Assembly (NCBI GenBank): GCA_039798705.1
Contig: JBDKFN010000007.1
Span: forward strand, 1 to 53,769
Origin: CAIKLP01 sp039798705
Lineage (GTDB): Bacteria; Bacteroidota; Bacteroidia; Sphingobacteriales; Sphingobacteriaceae
DNA length: 53,769 nt
Direction: 5' to 3'
Under the pieces are notes generated by a model. The model worked only from the letters and a program-made list of their open reading frames with translations, was not told where the DNA came from and ran no database searches. Positions within the stretch are counted from its first letter, which is position 1. Each line of letters starts with the position of its first letter. A program made the translations under genes and the position numbers. This document shows positions 17,449 to 25,640 of this stretch, one piece after another.

Positions 17449-18636
17449 ATGAAATCAATATTTAAACCTTTTGTATTATTTTTTAACAGCCATCGAAACA
17501 GTGGAGTTGTTTTACTTTTATGCGTAGCTATTTCCTTAATCATATCAAACAGTAATCTTTCTGAAACATATCACAACTTATTGCATCAATCTTATACATT
17601 TAGTTCTTTTACGATTGCACCTATTCATTATTGGGTAAACGAAGTGTTGATGTCTTTCTTCTTTTTACTAGTTGGATTAGAAATAAAAAGAGAATTATTA
17701 GAAGGCGAATTGACAAGTTTTAAAAAATCGAGCTTACCCATTTTTGCTGCTTTTGGCGGCATGTTATTCCCTGCTTTATTTTATTTAGCATTTAACTATA
17801 ATAGCCCAACCGCAAGTGGATGGGGCATTCCAATGGCAACAGATATTGCTTTTGCAGTTGCTATAATTGCGATGCTGGGCAAAAAAGTACCAGTAGCATT
17901 AAAGGTGTTTTTAACTGCTTTAGCCATTGTAGATGACCTTGGCGCAATTTTAATCATCGCTGTTTTTTACACGCAAAGCATACATTGGATTTATTTATTA
18001 TTTGCTGCATTGACCACTATCGCTTTAATCTTTTTAAATAAGCGTGGTGTAAATAATATCATTGGTTATTTACTTTTAGGAATTGCATTGTGGTATTTCA
18101 TTTACCAATCCGGCATACACGCTACAATCGCAGGTGTGATTCTTGCATTCTGCATTCCAACAAACCACAGCAATCAACTATCAACCTTAGAGCGTTTAGA
18201 AAAAATAATAACACAACCGGTTACCCTATTCATTATGCCTTTATTTGCATTGGTAAACACCAACATCATTATCAATACAGCAGCAATGAATCAGCTACTA
18301 AGCCCAGTAGGCTTAGGAATTAGCGCTGGCTTAGTTTTAGGAAAAGTAATTGGGATTAGTTTATTTGCAACCATTGCAATAAAACTAGGTTGGTCTAAAA
18401 TTCCTACACATTGTAATTATAAACACATTATTGGTGCAGGATTTTTAGGCGGTATTGGTTTTACCATGTCTATTTTTATGGCATTACTTTCTTTTGACGA
18501 CATCACTTTACAAACAACTAGTAAACTAGCTGTTTTGTTGGCATCGATCATTTCTGGAATAATAGGTTTTGTTATATTGAAAACAAGCCAAGACTCGGCA
18601 CAAACAAATGAATTGACCAAAGTGCAGCTAAAGTAG
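17449..18636 (+). CDS. nhaA: Na+/H+ antiporter NhaA
   Basis: A 395-aa inner-membrane antiporter that expels Na+ in exchange for H+. The essential Asp pair is in LAIVDDLGAIL (162-163), Asp132 is in MATDIAFAVAIIAMLGKKVP, and FFFLLVGLEIKRELLEGEL is the typical second-helix segment. Full length with about 11-12 helices. It starts two bases after the YrdC-family stop, so the two are co-transcribed. The last 65 bases overlap the convergent M50-like gene in an antisense frame. Confidence 0.97.
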   Translation: MKSIFKPFVLFFNSHRNSGVVLLLCVAISLIISNSNLSETYHNLLHQSYTFSSFTIAPIHYWVNEVLMSFFFLLVGLEIKRELLEGELTSFKKSSLPIFAAFGGMLFPALFYLAFNYNSPTASGWGIPMATDIAFAVAIIAMLGKKVPVALKVFLTALAIVDDLGAILIIAVFYTQSIHWIYLLFAALTTIALIFLNKRGVNNIIGYLLLGIALWYFIYQSGIHATIAGVILAFCIPTNHSNQLSTLERLEKIITQPVTLFIMPLFALVNTNIIINTAAMNQLLSPVGLGISAGLVLGKVIGISLFATIAIKLGWSKIPTHCNYKHIIGAGFLGGIGFTMSIFMALLSFDDITLQTTSKLAVLLASIISGIIGFVILKTSQDSAQTNELTKVQLK

Positions 18637-19261
18637 CTTGTGCAAAGAAAAATAAGCCCCAAATAAATGTTGGCAAATAAGTAAGCTGTTGCAAATTCTT
18701 CGCATCGCCGGCTTGCTTTGCATCTTTTATGCTGATAATTAAAATAACCAAAGCAGACACCCAAGCATCAACAAATACAACAGCTGCAATTAAAATGGCG
18801 GTATAATTTTGATATTCGCTTGTCCCTTTATAAAATAAAAAACCAATCAATAGTGCAACAATCGACAACCAAATAACGCCATATAAATTGCGTACCCAAA
18901 AAATTAAATTAATTAGTGCAAGGCTAAAAAATACAAATAAAATATAGTTGGCATGTTGGTGTAAAACTAAATAAGCACATATTACGGCAAATACCGAAGA
19001 GCCTACATAACCTGCAATTGAAACGAAAAATTTGGTAAACCAGTTGCCCGCTTTGGTGGTGGCTAAGCCGGCGCCAGTATGGAATAAGTCTATAGAAAGC
19101 ACCTCGCCAGCAAAAAATAAACTGCAGGTTGCATGTGAACTCTCGTGAATTAAGGTATTAAAACATTTTAAAAATTTCCCGACAACCGGAATGTAATTAA
19201 GCGCCAATGCTGCAATTAATGCGACGATGATAGAGGTATGCAATGGGCTTAAATCGAACAT
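18572..19261 (-). CDS. M50B-like membrane metallopeptidase
   Basis: The 229-aa integral membrane protein has about seven hydrophobic segments. The zinc motif LIHESSHATCSLFF gives HExxH at residues 39-43. Placement of HExxH near the end of an early helix, and the following GLATTKAGNWFTKFFVSIAGYVGSSVFA, fit the M50B-like family of small intramembrane peptidase relatives. The usual third ligand motif (N/S-PDG) is not obvious, so proteolytic activity is uncertain. It is last in a recR / GT2 / SDR / M50 run, one base after the SDR gene, and its end overlaps nhaA by 65 bases. Confidence 0.8.
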   Translation of the reverse strand: MFDLSPLHTSIIVALIAALALNYIPVVGKFLKCFNTLIHESSHATCSLFFAGEVLSIDLFHTGAGLATTKAGNWFTKFFVSIAGYVGSSVFAVICAYLVLHQHANYILFVFFSLALINLIFWVRNLYGVIWLSIVALLIGFLFYKGTSEYQNYTAILIAAVVFVDAWVSALVILIISIKDAKQAGDAKNLQQLTYLPTFIWGLFFFAQATLAALWSIHLFVPSLGLFSI

Positions 19262-19262
19262 G

Positions 19263-20090
19263 CTATTTTTTTAATGGTGAATCGGGTTCGCTTGCGAAAT
19301 GATTGAAAATTAAACGATCTGCTAAGGATGGAAAATGCTTGGACAACCAAACGGTGAATTTCCCTTGTGTAGTAAGCACCAGCGTGCGTTTGCGCTGCTC
19401 CACCGCTCGAAGTATTGCTTGCGCAACTTGCTCCGGTTGCATGATATTTTTTTCATCCATTGGCGATTCGCCTTGAGGCAAACCATCTTTTGAACGAGCT
19501 ACTGATCTTATATTTGAAGCAGTAAAACCAGGGCATGCGATTAACACACTCAATCCTTTATATAAATTCTCTACCCTTACACTTTCTAAAAAACCTTGCA
19601 TGGCAAATTTAGATGCTGAATAACCCGTGCGGCCCGGAAGCCCTTTGTAGCCTGCAATTGAACTCACTCCCACAATAACCCCTTTAGATTTTAGCAATGC
19701 TGGTAAAGCGTGTTTTGTGCAAAAAACTGTCCCCCAAAAATTAATGTCCATTACTTCTGACAATACTTTCAAATCTACTTCTTCAAAAATTGCACGCATA
19801 GAAATACCCGCATTGTTAATGAGCACATCTATTTGACCAAAGTTTTTGACTGTTTGATCCATTAAATTTTGACATTGCAATTCTTTCGAAACATCTACTC
19901 CAACAGCAATAACTTCTGAAGCATATTTTAGCTTTAAATTTGCGGCAATTTCTTGCAATTTAGCTAAGTTACGTGCAGCTAAAACCAGCTTAGCTCCTGC
20001 AGCAGCAAAGCTTTCAGCTAATGCTAAACCAATACCAGAACTTGCTCCTGTAATAACGACGACTTTGCCTTTGATGTCCATTTTACTCAT
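19263..20090 (-). CDS. Short-chain dehydrogenase/reductase (classical SDR)
   Basis: A 275-aa cytosolic NAD(P)-dependent oxidoreductase. The cofactor motif TGASSGIG (14-21), NNAG (92-95), catalytic Ser (143-144 region, GVSSIAG), Tyr157 and Lys161 (YSASK) are all present. The C-terminal part (VLTTQGKFTVWLSKHFPSLADRLI) resembles membrane-associated SDRs of the DHRS7-like group. Its start overlaps the GT2-fusion gene by eight bases, suggesting translational coupling. Substrate unknown; a lipid or polyketide-like ketone is plausible from the family. Confidence 0.92.
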   Translation of the reverse strand: MSKMDIKGKVVVITGASSGIGLALAESFAAAGAKLVLAARNLAKLQEIAANLKLKYASEVIAVGVDVSKELQCQNLMDQTVKNFGQIDVLINNAGISMRAIFEEVDLKVLSEVMDINFWGTVFCTKHALPALLKSKGVIVGVSSIAGYKGLPGRTGYSASKFAMQGFLESVRVENLYKGLSVLIACPGFTASNIRSVARSKDGLPQGESPMDEKNIMQPEQVAQAILRAVEQRKRTLVLTTQGKFTVWLSKHFPSLADRLIFNHFASEPDSPLKK

Positions 20091-22047
20091 TGCCTAAGTG
20101 TTGATAGCCTCGCCAAATCAACAATAAATCGTTGGCTACTTGGTAATGCTTAGCGTATAATAAATTTAATCTTTTAGCGGTATTGTCTGAAATAGTTTGT
20201 TTGTTTTGTAGACCATCGATTGGACTTAACACACCTTTTTTTAACTTAGGCAAATGCTTATTGTCAATTTCTTTATTCAAATAACCTACCCACGATTTTT
20301 GTAAAAACATAACAGAAAAAATGTTTTTCAAGAAATTAGATTTGTTTTTAACAAATAGCAAATGAATAGGGAATGTCAATAAAAACAATACACTCAGCGA
20401 TAAGTCTATTAATTGTTTGTTTCTTTTTGCTGCTGGTCTAGCTATTGCAAAATTAATATCAATGGTATATAAATCGCCAGGGTTATCGACCGAATTACTG
20501 CCAATGATAAATAAACTTTCTTCTGGTGCTATTTTAAAATCAACATTGGGTTGGTTTACTTTAGACATTGCCAATATGATTTCTTGCAGTTGAATATCTT
20601 TCGTAGAAAAAATAATTTCGTCTGCTTGGTAAACTTCAACGACTTCATTTAATTGAGAAACATCTCCTAAATATTCGTCGCTTGCATTTCTATCGGGTTG
20701 AACAAAGCCAATGAAATTAATAGTTCCAACGGCATGCTTGATCATTTCCAATACTCTTTTCCCTTCTTCTACTTTAGCAACAATGACGATTTTTTTATCT
20801 ATACTAATTCCATCAAGTTTATAATTTTTTAAACCAATTGCGTTTAACAATATGCGCAGGCCAACGGCAGCAATTACGGTCCAAAATGCACCTAATATAA
20901 TAATGGCTCTTGAAAAACGCCATGCTTCATTTTGAAATGCATAAAGCATAGCAATACCAATAGTTCCTATAAATAAACCACGCACCAGTTTCGATAATTT
21001 ATATGGTTTATCGTAGCCTCCGAATAACCATACAGCCAATAGCCAAATAAATATATAGGTTGGAACAGCGGTATTCATTAACTCCGGCGCGTAGGCCTTT
21101 CGAACAAACCGGTGGTTGTGCTCCCAATAAATTTTAATAAAATAAATACCCGCATACCAAGTTGCCGCATCTAAAAATGGTAAAACCATTTTACGCAAAA
21201 ACCTTGCGGCAATGGCTAAACCTGCACGTAAATAAATTGCGATATTTATTAAAAAAGAAAATAGCTTGGCATTGCTTTTAGAAAAATGTTTCTCCGCAAA
21301 AATGATCATGGCATTGTAAAACACAAAGACATAATTGACCGAACTCTTTTTAGTGCTTTCTCCTTTATAGTGAATAATCTGCGTGTCTGGGAAATAATAA
21401 TTTTGATAACCTCCAAGCTGTATGCGGTAAGAAAGATCAATGTCTTCGCCATACATAAAGAATGTTTCGTCTAGTAAACCTACCTCATCGAGCACAGTTT
21501 TACGCATGAGCATGAATGCTCCTGCTAACACATCGACTACATGCGTTTTGTTTTTATCTAAAAATCCTAAATGATATTGGCCAAACTTTTTTGATTGTGG
21601 AAACAAGGCAGACAAACCGACAATTTTACAAAATGCAACAAATGGTGTGGGTAAACCTCTTTTGGATTCTGGTAAAAATTGCCCTTTTCCATCAATCATT
21701 TTTACACCTAAACCACCAGCATCTGGATGGGCATCCATAAAATCACAAACTTTCACAAAGGTGTCCTCTTGCACTACCGTGTCGGGGTTGAGCAATAATA
21801 CATATTCGCCTTTTGCCAATTTCATGGCTTGGTTATTGGCTACAGAAAAACCAACATTGTCTTTGTTTTCAATTAAAATAACTTCCGGAAATTTGTCTTT
21901 CAACATTTCAATAGATCCGTCTACCGAATGATTATCCACTACAAAAACCTCGATCGCTAAATTGTGCTTTGCTTTTCGAACAGCATATAAACACTGCTCT
22001 AAAAAGTATTTCACATTGTAATTAACTATAACGACCGATAACTTCAT
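20083..22047 (-). CDS. GT2 glycosyltransferase fused to a degenerate phosphoglycosyltransferase-like region
   Basis: A 654-aa fusion. Residues 1-250 are a GT2 rhamnosyltransferase-like domain: LSVVIVNYNVKYFLEQCL, LLLNPDTVV (DxD-type site) and FMYGEDIDLSYRIQLGG. Helices follow (about 260-405), then a Rossmann-like domain (KIVIVAKVEEGKRVLEMI, about 420-510) as in the N-terminal half of WbaP/WcaJ-type enzymes. The tail (541-654) begins like a polyprenyl-phosphate glycosyl-1-phosphate transferase (KRNKQLIDLSLSVLFLLTFP) and ends like one (KSWVGYL, YQVANDLLLIWRGYQHLG). The catalytic middle with the Asp-Glu dyad is missing. Probably acts in surface polysaccharide synthesis, with only the GT2 part catalytic. 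Confidence 0.85.
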   Translation of the reverse strand: MKLSVVIVNYNVKYFLEQCLYAVRKAKHNLAIEVFVVDNHSVDGSIEMLKDKFPEVILIENKDNVGFSVANNQAMKLAKGEYVLLLNPDTVVQEDTFVKVCDFMDAHPDAGGLGVKMIDGKGQFLPESKRGLPTPFVAFCKIVGLSALFPQSKKFGQYHLGFLDKNKTHVVDVLAGAFMLMRKTVLDEVGLLDETFFMYGEDIDLSYRIQLGGYQNYYFPDTQIIHYKGESTKKSSVNYVFVFYNAMIIFAEKHFSKSNAKLFSFLINIAIYLRAGLAIAARFLRKMVLPFLDAATWYAGIYFIKIYWEHNHRFVRKAYAPELMNTAVPTYIFIWLLAVWLFGGYDKPYKLSKLVRGLFIGTIGIAMLYAFQNEAWRFSRAIIILGAFWTVIAAVGLRILLNAIGLKNYKLDGISIDKKIVIVAKVEEGKRVLEMIKHAVGTINFIGFVQPDRNASDEYLGDVSQLNEVVEVYQADEIIFSTKDIQLQEIILAMSKVNQPNVDFKIAPEESLFIIGSNSVDNPGDLYTIDINFAIARPAAKRNKQLIDLSLSVLFLLTFPIHLLFVKNKSNFLKNIFSVMFLQKSWVGYLNKEIDNKHLPKLKKGVLSPIDGLQNKQTISDNTAKRLNLLYAKHYQVANDLLLIWRGYQHLGNE

Positions 22048-22095
22048 TTAAATTGATTTGGTTTATCTAAGCTTGTTTGGTTTAACGTTTTTAAA

Positions 22096-22710
22096 TTATC
22101 GATTATTACTCTCGTAAGGCACACGGGTAACGATAGACCTTCCTAAAGTTAATTCGTCTACATATTCTAGTTCGCCTCCAAAAGCAACCCCACGGGCTAA
22201 CGTAGTTACTTTTAATTGAAAACCTTTTATTTTTTTATCGATGTAAAACAAAGTGGTGTCGCCTTCCATAGTGGCGCTTAAAGCCATAATAACCTCTGTA
22301 ATGGGTTCGGATTGCAAACGCAATACCAACGACTCGATTTGCAATTCGTTGGGCCCTACGCCTTCCATTGGTGAAATTAGGCCGCCTAATACGTGGTAAA
22401 GTCCGTTGTATTGTTGTGTGTTTTCAATTGCAATAATATCGCGGATATCTTCTACTACACATAATTCGTGTTGCACCCTTTTACTATTGCTGCAAATACT
22501 ACACAATTCGGTATCAGAAATATTATTACACCTTTTGCAATAATGAATATCATCTTTCAATGTTTGAAATACTTCGCCAAAATGACGAACCATGGCAGGC
22601 TCTTGTTTCAATAAGTGTAAAACCAAGCGCAATGCAGTTTTGCTACCTACACCTGGTAATTGTGCAAATTGCTTTACGGCTTCTTCGAGCTGTCTGGAAG
22701 GGATGTTCAT
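22096..22710 (-). CDS. recR: Recombination protein RecR
   Basis: A 204-aa RecR, the RecFOR-pathway protein that helps load RecA on gapped DNA. It has the helix-hairpin-helix LPGVGSKTALRLVLHLL (18-34), a four-Cys zinc finger (Cys58, Cys61, Cys70, Cys73) and a Toprim domain starting ELCVVEDIRDIIAIE. The start at 22710 (MNIPSRQLEEAV) matches usual RecR length; the open frame extends upstream to 22779 but that part is not family-like and intrudes on the divergent promoter region. It is 48 bases ahead of the GT2-fusion gene. Confidence 0.96.
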   Translation of the reverse strand: MNIPSRQLEEAVKQFAQLPGVGSKTALRLVLHLLKQEPAMVRHFGEVFQTLKDDIHYCKRCNNISDTELCSICSNSKRVQHELCVVEDIRDIIAIENTQQYNGLYHVLGGLISPMEGVGPNELQIESLVLRLQSEPITEVIMALSATMEGDTTLFYIDKKIKGFQLKVTTLARGVAFGGELEYVDELTLGRSIVTRVPYESNNR

Positions 22711-22796
22711 CTTGTAAAAATAAGATTTATTCCTATTTTGTTGGTGTTTTTTCAGAATTGTGGAATATTTCTTTCGCATTCTAAGGCTGATAGAAT

Positions 22797-22804
22797 TACA
22801 TTTG
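22797..22804 (+). promoter_or_regulatory. Bacteroidota-type -7 box (TACATTTG) upstream of the symporter gene
   Basis: TACATTTG matches TAnnTTTG, 17 bases before the ATG at 22822. If used, the leader would be only about ten bases. It also argues against the longer open-frame start at 22660. Confidence 0.35.
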
Positions 22805-22821
22805 TTATAAAGCCTTTGCCT

Positions 22822-24276
22822 ATGACCGCTAGTTTTATTTTTACATGCGTAGCCGCATATTCCGTTTTACTTTTTGTAATCACTTGGTTAACAAGTAGAA
22901 ATTCCAATAATCAATCTTATTTTTTAGGAAATAAATCGTCGCCATGGTACATAATTGCTTATGGAATGATAGGCGCTTCGCTATCTGGCGTAACCTTTAT
23001 TTCTGTACCAGGTTGGGTAAATCAAACGCAATTTTCTTATTTAATGGTTGTTTTTGGCTACTTAGCAGGTTATTTAGTAATTGCAACGGTATTGCTCCCA
23101 TTGTATTACCGTTTAAACTTGACTTCTATTTACGCTTACCTCGACCAAAGATTTGGATTTTACACCTATCAATCGGGTGCCTTTTTCTTCCTATTGTCGA
23201 GGGTAATTGGCGCTTCTTTTAGAATGTTTTTAGTTGTAAGTGTATTGCAAACTTTTGTGTTCCAAGCCTGGGGAGTTCCTTTCTATGTAACTGTATTACT
23301 TTTCATCGCATTGATTTTACTTTACACTTATGAAGGTGGAATTAAAACCATTATTTGGACAGATACTTTGCAAACAACTTTCATGTTATTAGGCGTAGTA
23401 ATTTCTGTTTATATTATTTCGAATGAATTGGGTTATCACTTTTCAGATTTAGTGCGCAGCATTAAAGAAAGTAATTATTCGCAGGTAATTTTTACCGATG
23501 TGAATGACAAAAGATTTTTCTTAAAACAATTTTTGAGCGGCATGTTTATCACCATTACCATGACGGGTTTAGACCAAGAAATGATGCAGAAAAACTTAAG
23601 CTGTAAATCGCTGAAAGATGCGCAGAAGAACATGTTTAGCTTTAGCATTGTATTGGTTTTGGTAAACTTTTTATTCCTTTGTTTAGGGGTAGTTTTATAT
23701 CAATATGCACAAAGAAAAGGCATTACTTTACCAACTAATTCTGATGAATTATTTCCAACTTTAGCCATTAGTTATTTAGGAAAATTTGCAGGTATCGTTT
23801 TCATTATTGGATTAATTTCTGCTGCATACCCAAGTGCCGATGGCGCCTTAACTTCGCTCACCACTTCTTTTTGTGTAGATATTTTAGGCATCAATAGAAA
23901 CGAAAAATTAACAGAACAAAAAAGAATTAATACAAGGCATTTTGTTCATGTTGGTTTTGCTTTGCTGTTGTTTTTGGTAATTGTGATTTTTAAATCCATA
24001 AACGACCAAGCAGTAATTGGTAAATTATTTACAGTAGCTGGTTATACCTATGGCCCTTTATTGGGATTATATGCATTTGGCTTATTCACCAAACATGCTG
24101 TCAAAGACCGTTTGGTGCCCATAGTTTGTATTTTATCGCCAATTTTATGCTATATTTTGAATAGTTACAGCCAAGAATGGTTCAATGGCTATAAATTCGG
24201 TTTTGAATTGTTAATTGTAAATGGCTTGATTACATTTATAGGTTTAGTAATTTTAAGAAAATATAAAAGCGAGTAA
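22822..24276 (+). CDS. Sodium:solute symporter family (SSS) transporter
   Basis: A 484-aa inner-membrane Na+-coupled symporter of the SSS family (PutP/SGLT type) with about 12-13 helices. Typical text includes YFLGNKSSPWYIIAYGMIGASLSGVTFISVPG near the N-terminus, RVIGASFRMFLV, the GGIKTIIWTDTLQTTFMLLG segment and the late GLISAAYPSADGALTSLTTSF helix, whose Ser/Thr residues contribute to Na+ binding in the family. The start at 22822 is chosen because the 54 upstream residues overlap recR and are not family-like. Substrate unknown. A LOG-family gene follows two bases later. Confidence 0.92.
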   Translation: MTASFIFTCVAAYSVLLFVITWLTSRNSNNQSYFLGNKSSPWYIIAYGMIGASLSGVTFISVPGWVNQTQFSYLMVVFGYLAGYLVIATVLLPLYYRLNLTSIYAYLDQRFGFYTYQSGAFFFLLSRVIGASFRMFLVVSVLQTFVFQAWGVPFYVTVLLFIALILLYTYEGGIKTIIWTDTLQTTFMLLGVVISVYIISNELGYHFSDLVRSIKESNYSQVIFTDVNDKRFFLKQFLSGMFITITMTGLDQEMMQKNLSCKSLKDAQKNMFSFSIVLVLVNFLFLCLGVVLYQYAQRKGITLPTNSDELFPTLAISYLGKFAGIVFIIGLISAAYPSADGALTSLTTSFCVDILGINRNEKLTEQKRINTRHFVHVGFALLLFLVIVIFKSINDQAVIGKLFTVAGYTYGPLLGLYAFGLFTKHAVKDRLVPIVCILSPILCYILNSYSQEWFNGYKFGFELLIVNGLITFIGLVILRKYKSE

Positions 24277-24278
24277 TT

Positions 24279-24986
24279 ATGACTGGAGACGATAAAATTA
24301 GAAGTGCATTCGAAAATAAAAATTGGAATGAAATAAAAACACAAAACTCATGGCAGATTTTTAAAATCATGGCGGAGTTTGTGGAAGGTTTTGAGAAGCT
24401 GGCAAAAATTGGTCCATGCGTAAGTATTTTTGGATCTGCAAGAACAAAACCCGACCATGAATTTTATTTATTGGGCGAAGAAATAGCGCAAAAATTAACT
24501 AGAAAAGGTTATGGTGTAATTACTGGAGGCGGCCCAGGCATTATGGAAGCGGGCAACAAAGGTGCTAGAGCAACCGGCGGAAAATCTGTTGGGTTAAATA
24601 TAGTTTTGCCATTTGAACAAACACATAACCCATACATCGATTTAGATAAACTCATGAACTTCGATTATTTCTTTGTGCGCAAAGTTATGTTTTTGAAGTA
24701 TGCACAAGGCTTTGTGGTTTTGCCCGGAGGGTTTGGTACACTCGATGAATTATTTGAAGCCCTAACTTTAATTCAAACTAAAAAAGTAGCTAGGTTTCCA
24801 GTCGTACTTGTTGGCTCTGCTTTTTGGAGTGGATTAGTAGATTGGATTAAAGATGTTATGTTGAAAAAAGAAAACAACATTCATGAAGAAGACCTATTGT
24901 TGTTTTCGGTTGTGGATACGGCTGATGAGGCGGTTTCGGCCATCATTGATTTCTACGAAAAGTTTGTTTTGAAGCCGAATTTCTAA
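24279..24986 (+). CDS. LOG-family protein (TIGR00730 type), nucleoside 5'-monophosphate phosphoribohydrolase-like
   Basis: A 235-aa cytosolic Rossmann-fold protein of the LONELY GUY/TIGR00730 family. GGGPGIMEAGNKGA (83-96) and PGGFGTLDE (149-157) are the diagnostic phosphate-binding and catalytic motifs, with Arg134 (FFVRKVMFLKYA) also conserved. Family members hydrolyse the N-glycosidic bond of (cytokinin) nucleoside 5'-monophosphates; in bacteria the physiological substrate is often AMP or a related nucleotide. It is two bases after the symporter gene. Confidence 0.92.
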   Translation: MTGDDKIRSAFENKNWNEIKTQNSWQIFKIMAEFVEGFEKLAKIGPCVSIFGSARTKPDHEFYLLGEEIAQKLTRKGYGVITGGGPGIMEAGNKGARATGGKSVGLNIVLPFEQTHNPYIDLDKLMNFDYFFVRKVMFLKYAQGFVVLPGGFGTLDELFEALTLIQTKKVARFPVVLVGSAFWSGLVDWIKDVMLKKENNIHEEDLLLFSVVDTADEAVSAIIDFYEKFVLKPNF

Positions 24987-25039
24987 AAAAATGGCATTTT
25001 TACACAAAATTAACTGACAGCTTGGCTTTTTTATGACTT

Positions 25040-25055
25040 TGGCAGAGATTTTGAA
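25040..25055 (+). promoter_or_regulatory. Sigma-54-like promoter upstream of grpE
   Basis: TGGCAGAGATTTTGAA resembles the sigma-54 consensus TGGCACG-N4-TTGCW with exact spacing (TGGCAGA, four bases, TTGAA). One key base of the -12 element (GC) is changed to GA. A start site about 12 bases downstream would fall near 25066, before the preferred grpE ATG at 25097. Inference from motif spacing. Confidence 0.4.
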
Positions 25056-25096
25056 AAATGCCTATTCGCATTCAAAAAGCAATAAATAAAGATATT

Positions 25097-25636
25097 ATGA
25101 CCGAATCGACTGAAAATTTGACAAACGAGCAAGAGGAAGCGGCAACAACTGCCCAAAACACCACTACAGAAGAAAACACTGAAATTGTTGAGAAAGATCC
25201 TCAAGAAGAAATTGCTGCCTTAAACGATAAATACATTCGTTTATACGCGGAATTTGATAATTATAAAAGAAGAACAGCTAAAGAAAGAATTGAATTATTT
25301 AAAACAGCAAATGCAGATGTAATTAAATCGATGCTATCTGTACTTGATGATTTTGATAGAGCAAAGAAATCTATGGAAACTGCGAAAGATATTGAAGCGG
25401 TAAAAGAAGGCATTCAATTGATTCACCATAAATTGAAAAACACTTTACAAGCACAAGGATTAACAGAAATGGAATCGGTAGTTGGTAATGCATTTGATAC
25501 CGACTTACATGAAGCCATCACCAATGTTCCTGCACCTAGCGAGGACATGAAAGGCAAAGTAATGGATGAAGTGGAAAAAGGATATTTATTAAATGAAAAA
25601 GTAATTCGTTACGCAAAAGTAGTAGTAGGTTCATAA
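25097..25636 (+). CDS. grpE: Nucleotide exchange factor GrpE
   Basis: A 179-aa GrpE, which releases ADP from DnaK. It has an acidic, disordered N-terminus (TESTENLTNEQEEAATTAQ), a long coiled-coil helix around IAALNDKYIRLYAEFDNYKRRTAKER, and the beta-wing domain with GLTEMESVVGNAFDTDLHEAI and GYLLNEKVIRYAKVVVG. The start at 25097 (MTESTENL) is preferred over 25058, since it fits the family length and follows the promoter-like site. It is four bases before dnaJ, an operon arrangement common in Bacteroidota; dnaK is not here. Confidence 0.96.
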   Translation: MTESTENLTNEQEEAATTAQNTTTEENTEIVEKDPQEEIAALNDKYIRLYAEFDNYKRRTAKERIELFKTANADVIKSMLSVLDDFDRAKKSMETAKDIEAVKEGIQLIHHKLKNTLQAQGLTEMESVVGNAFDTDLHEAITNVPAPSEDMKGKVMDEVEKGYLLNEKVIRYAKVVVGS

Positions 25637-25640
25637 AGAA

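Noticed and set aside
22660..22821. N-terminal extension of the symporter
   Set aside because: It overlaps recR, is not family-like, and the -7 box lies inside it; the ATG at 22822 fits better.
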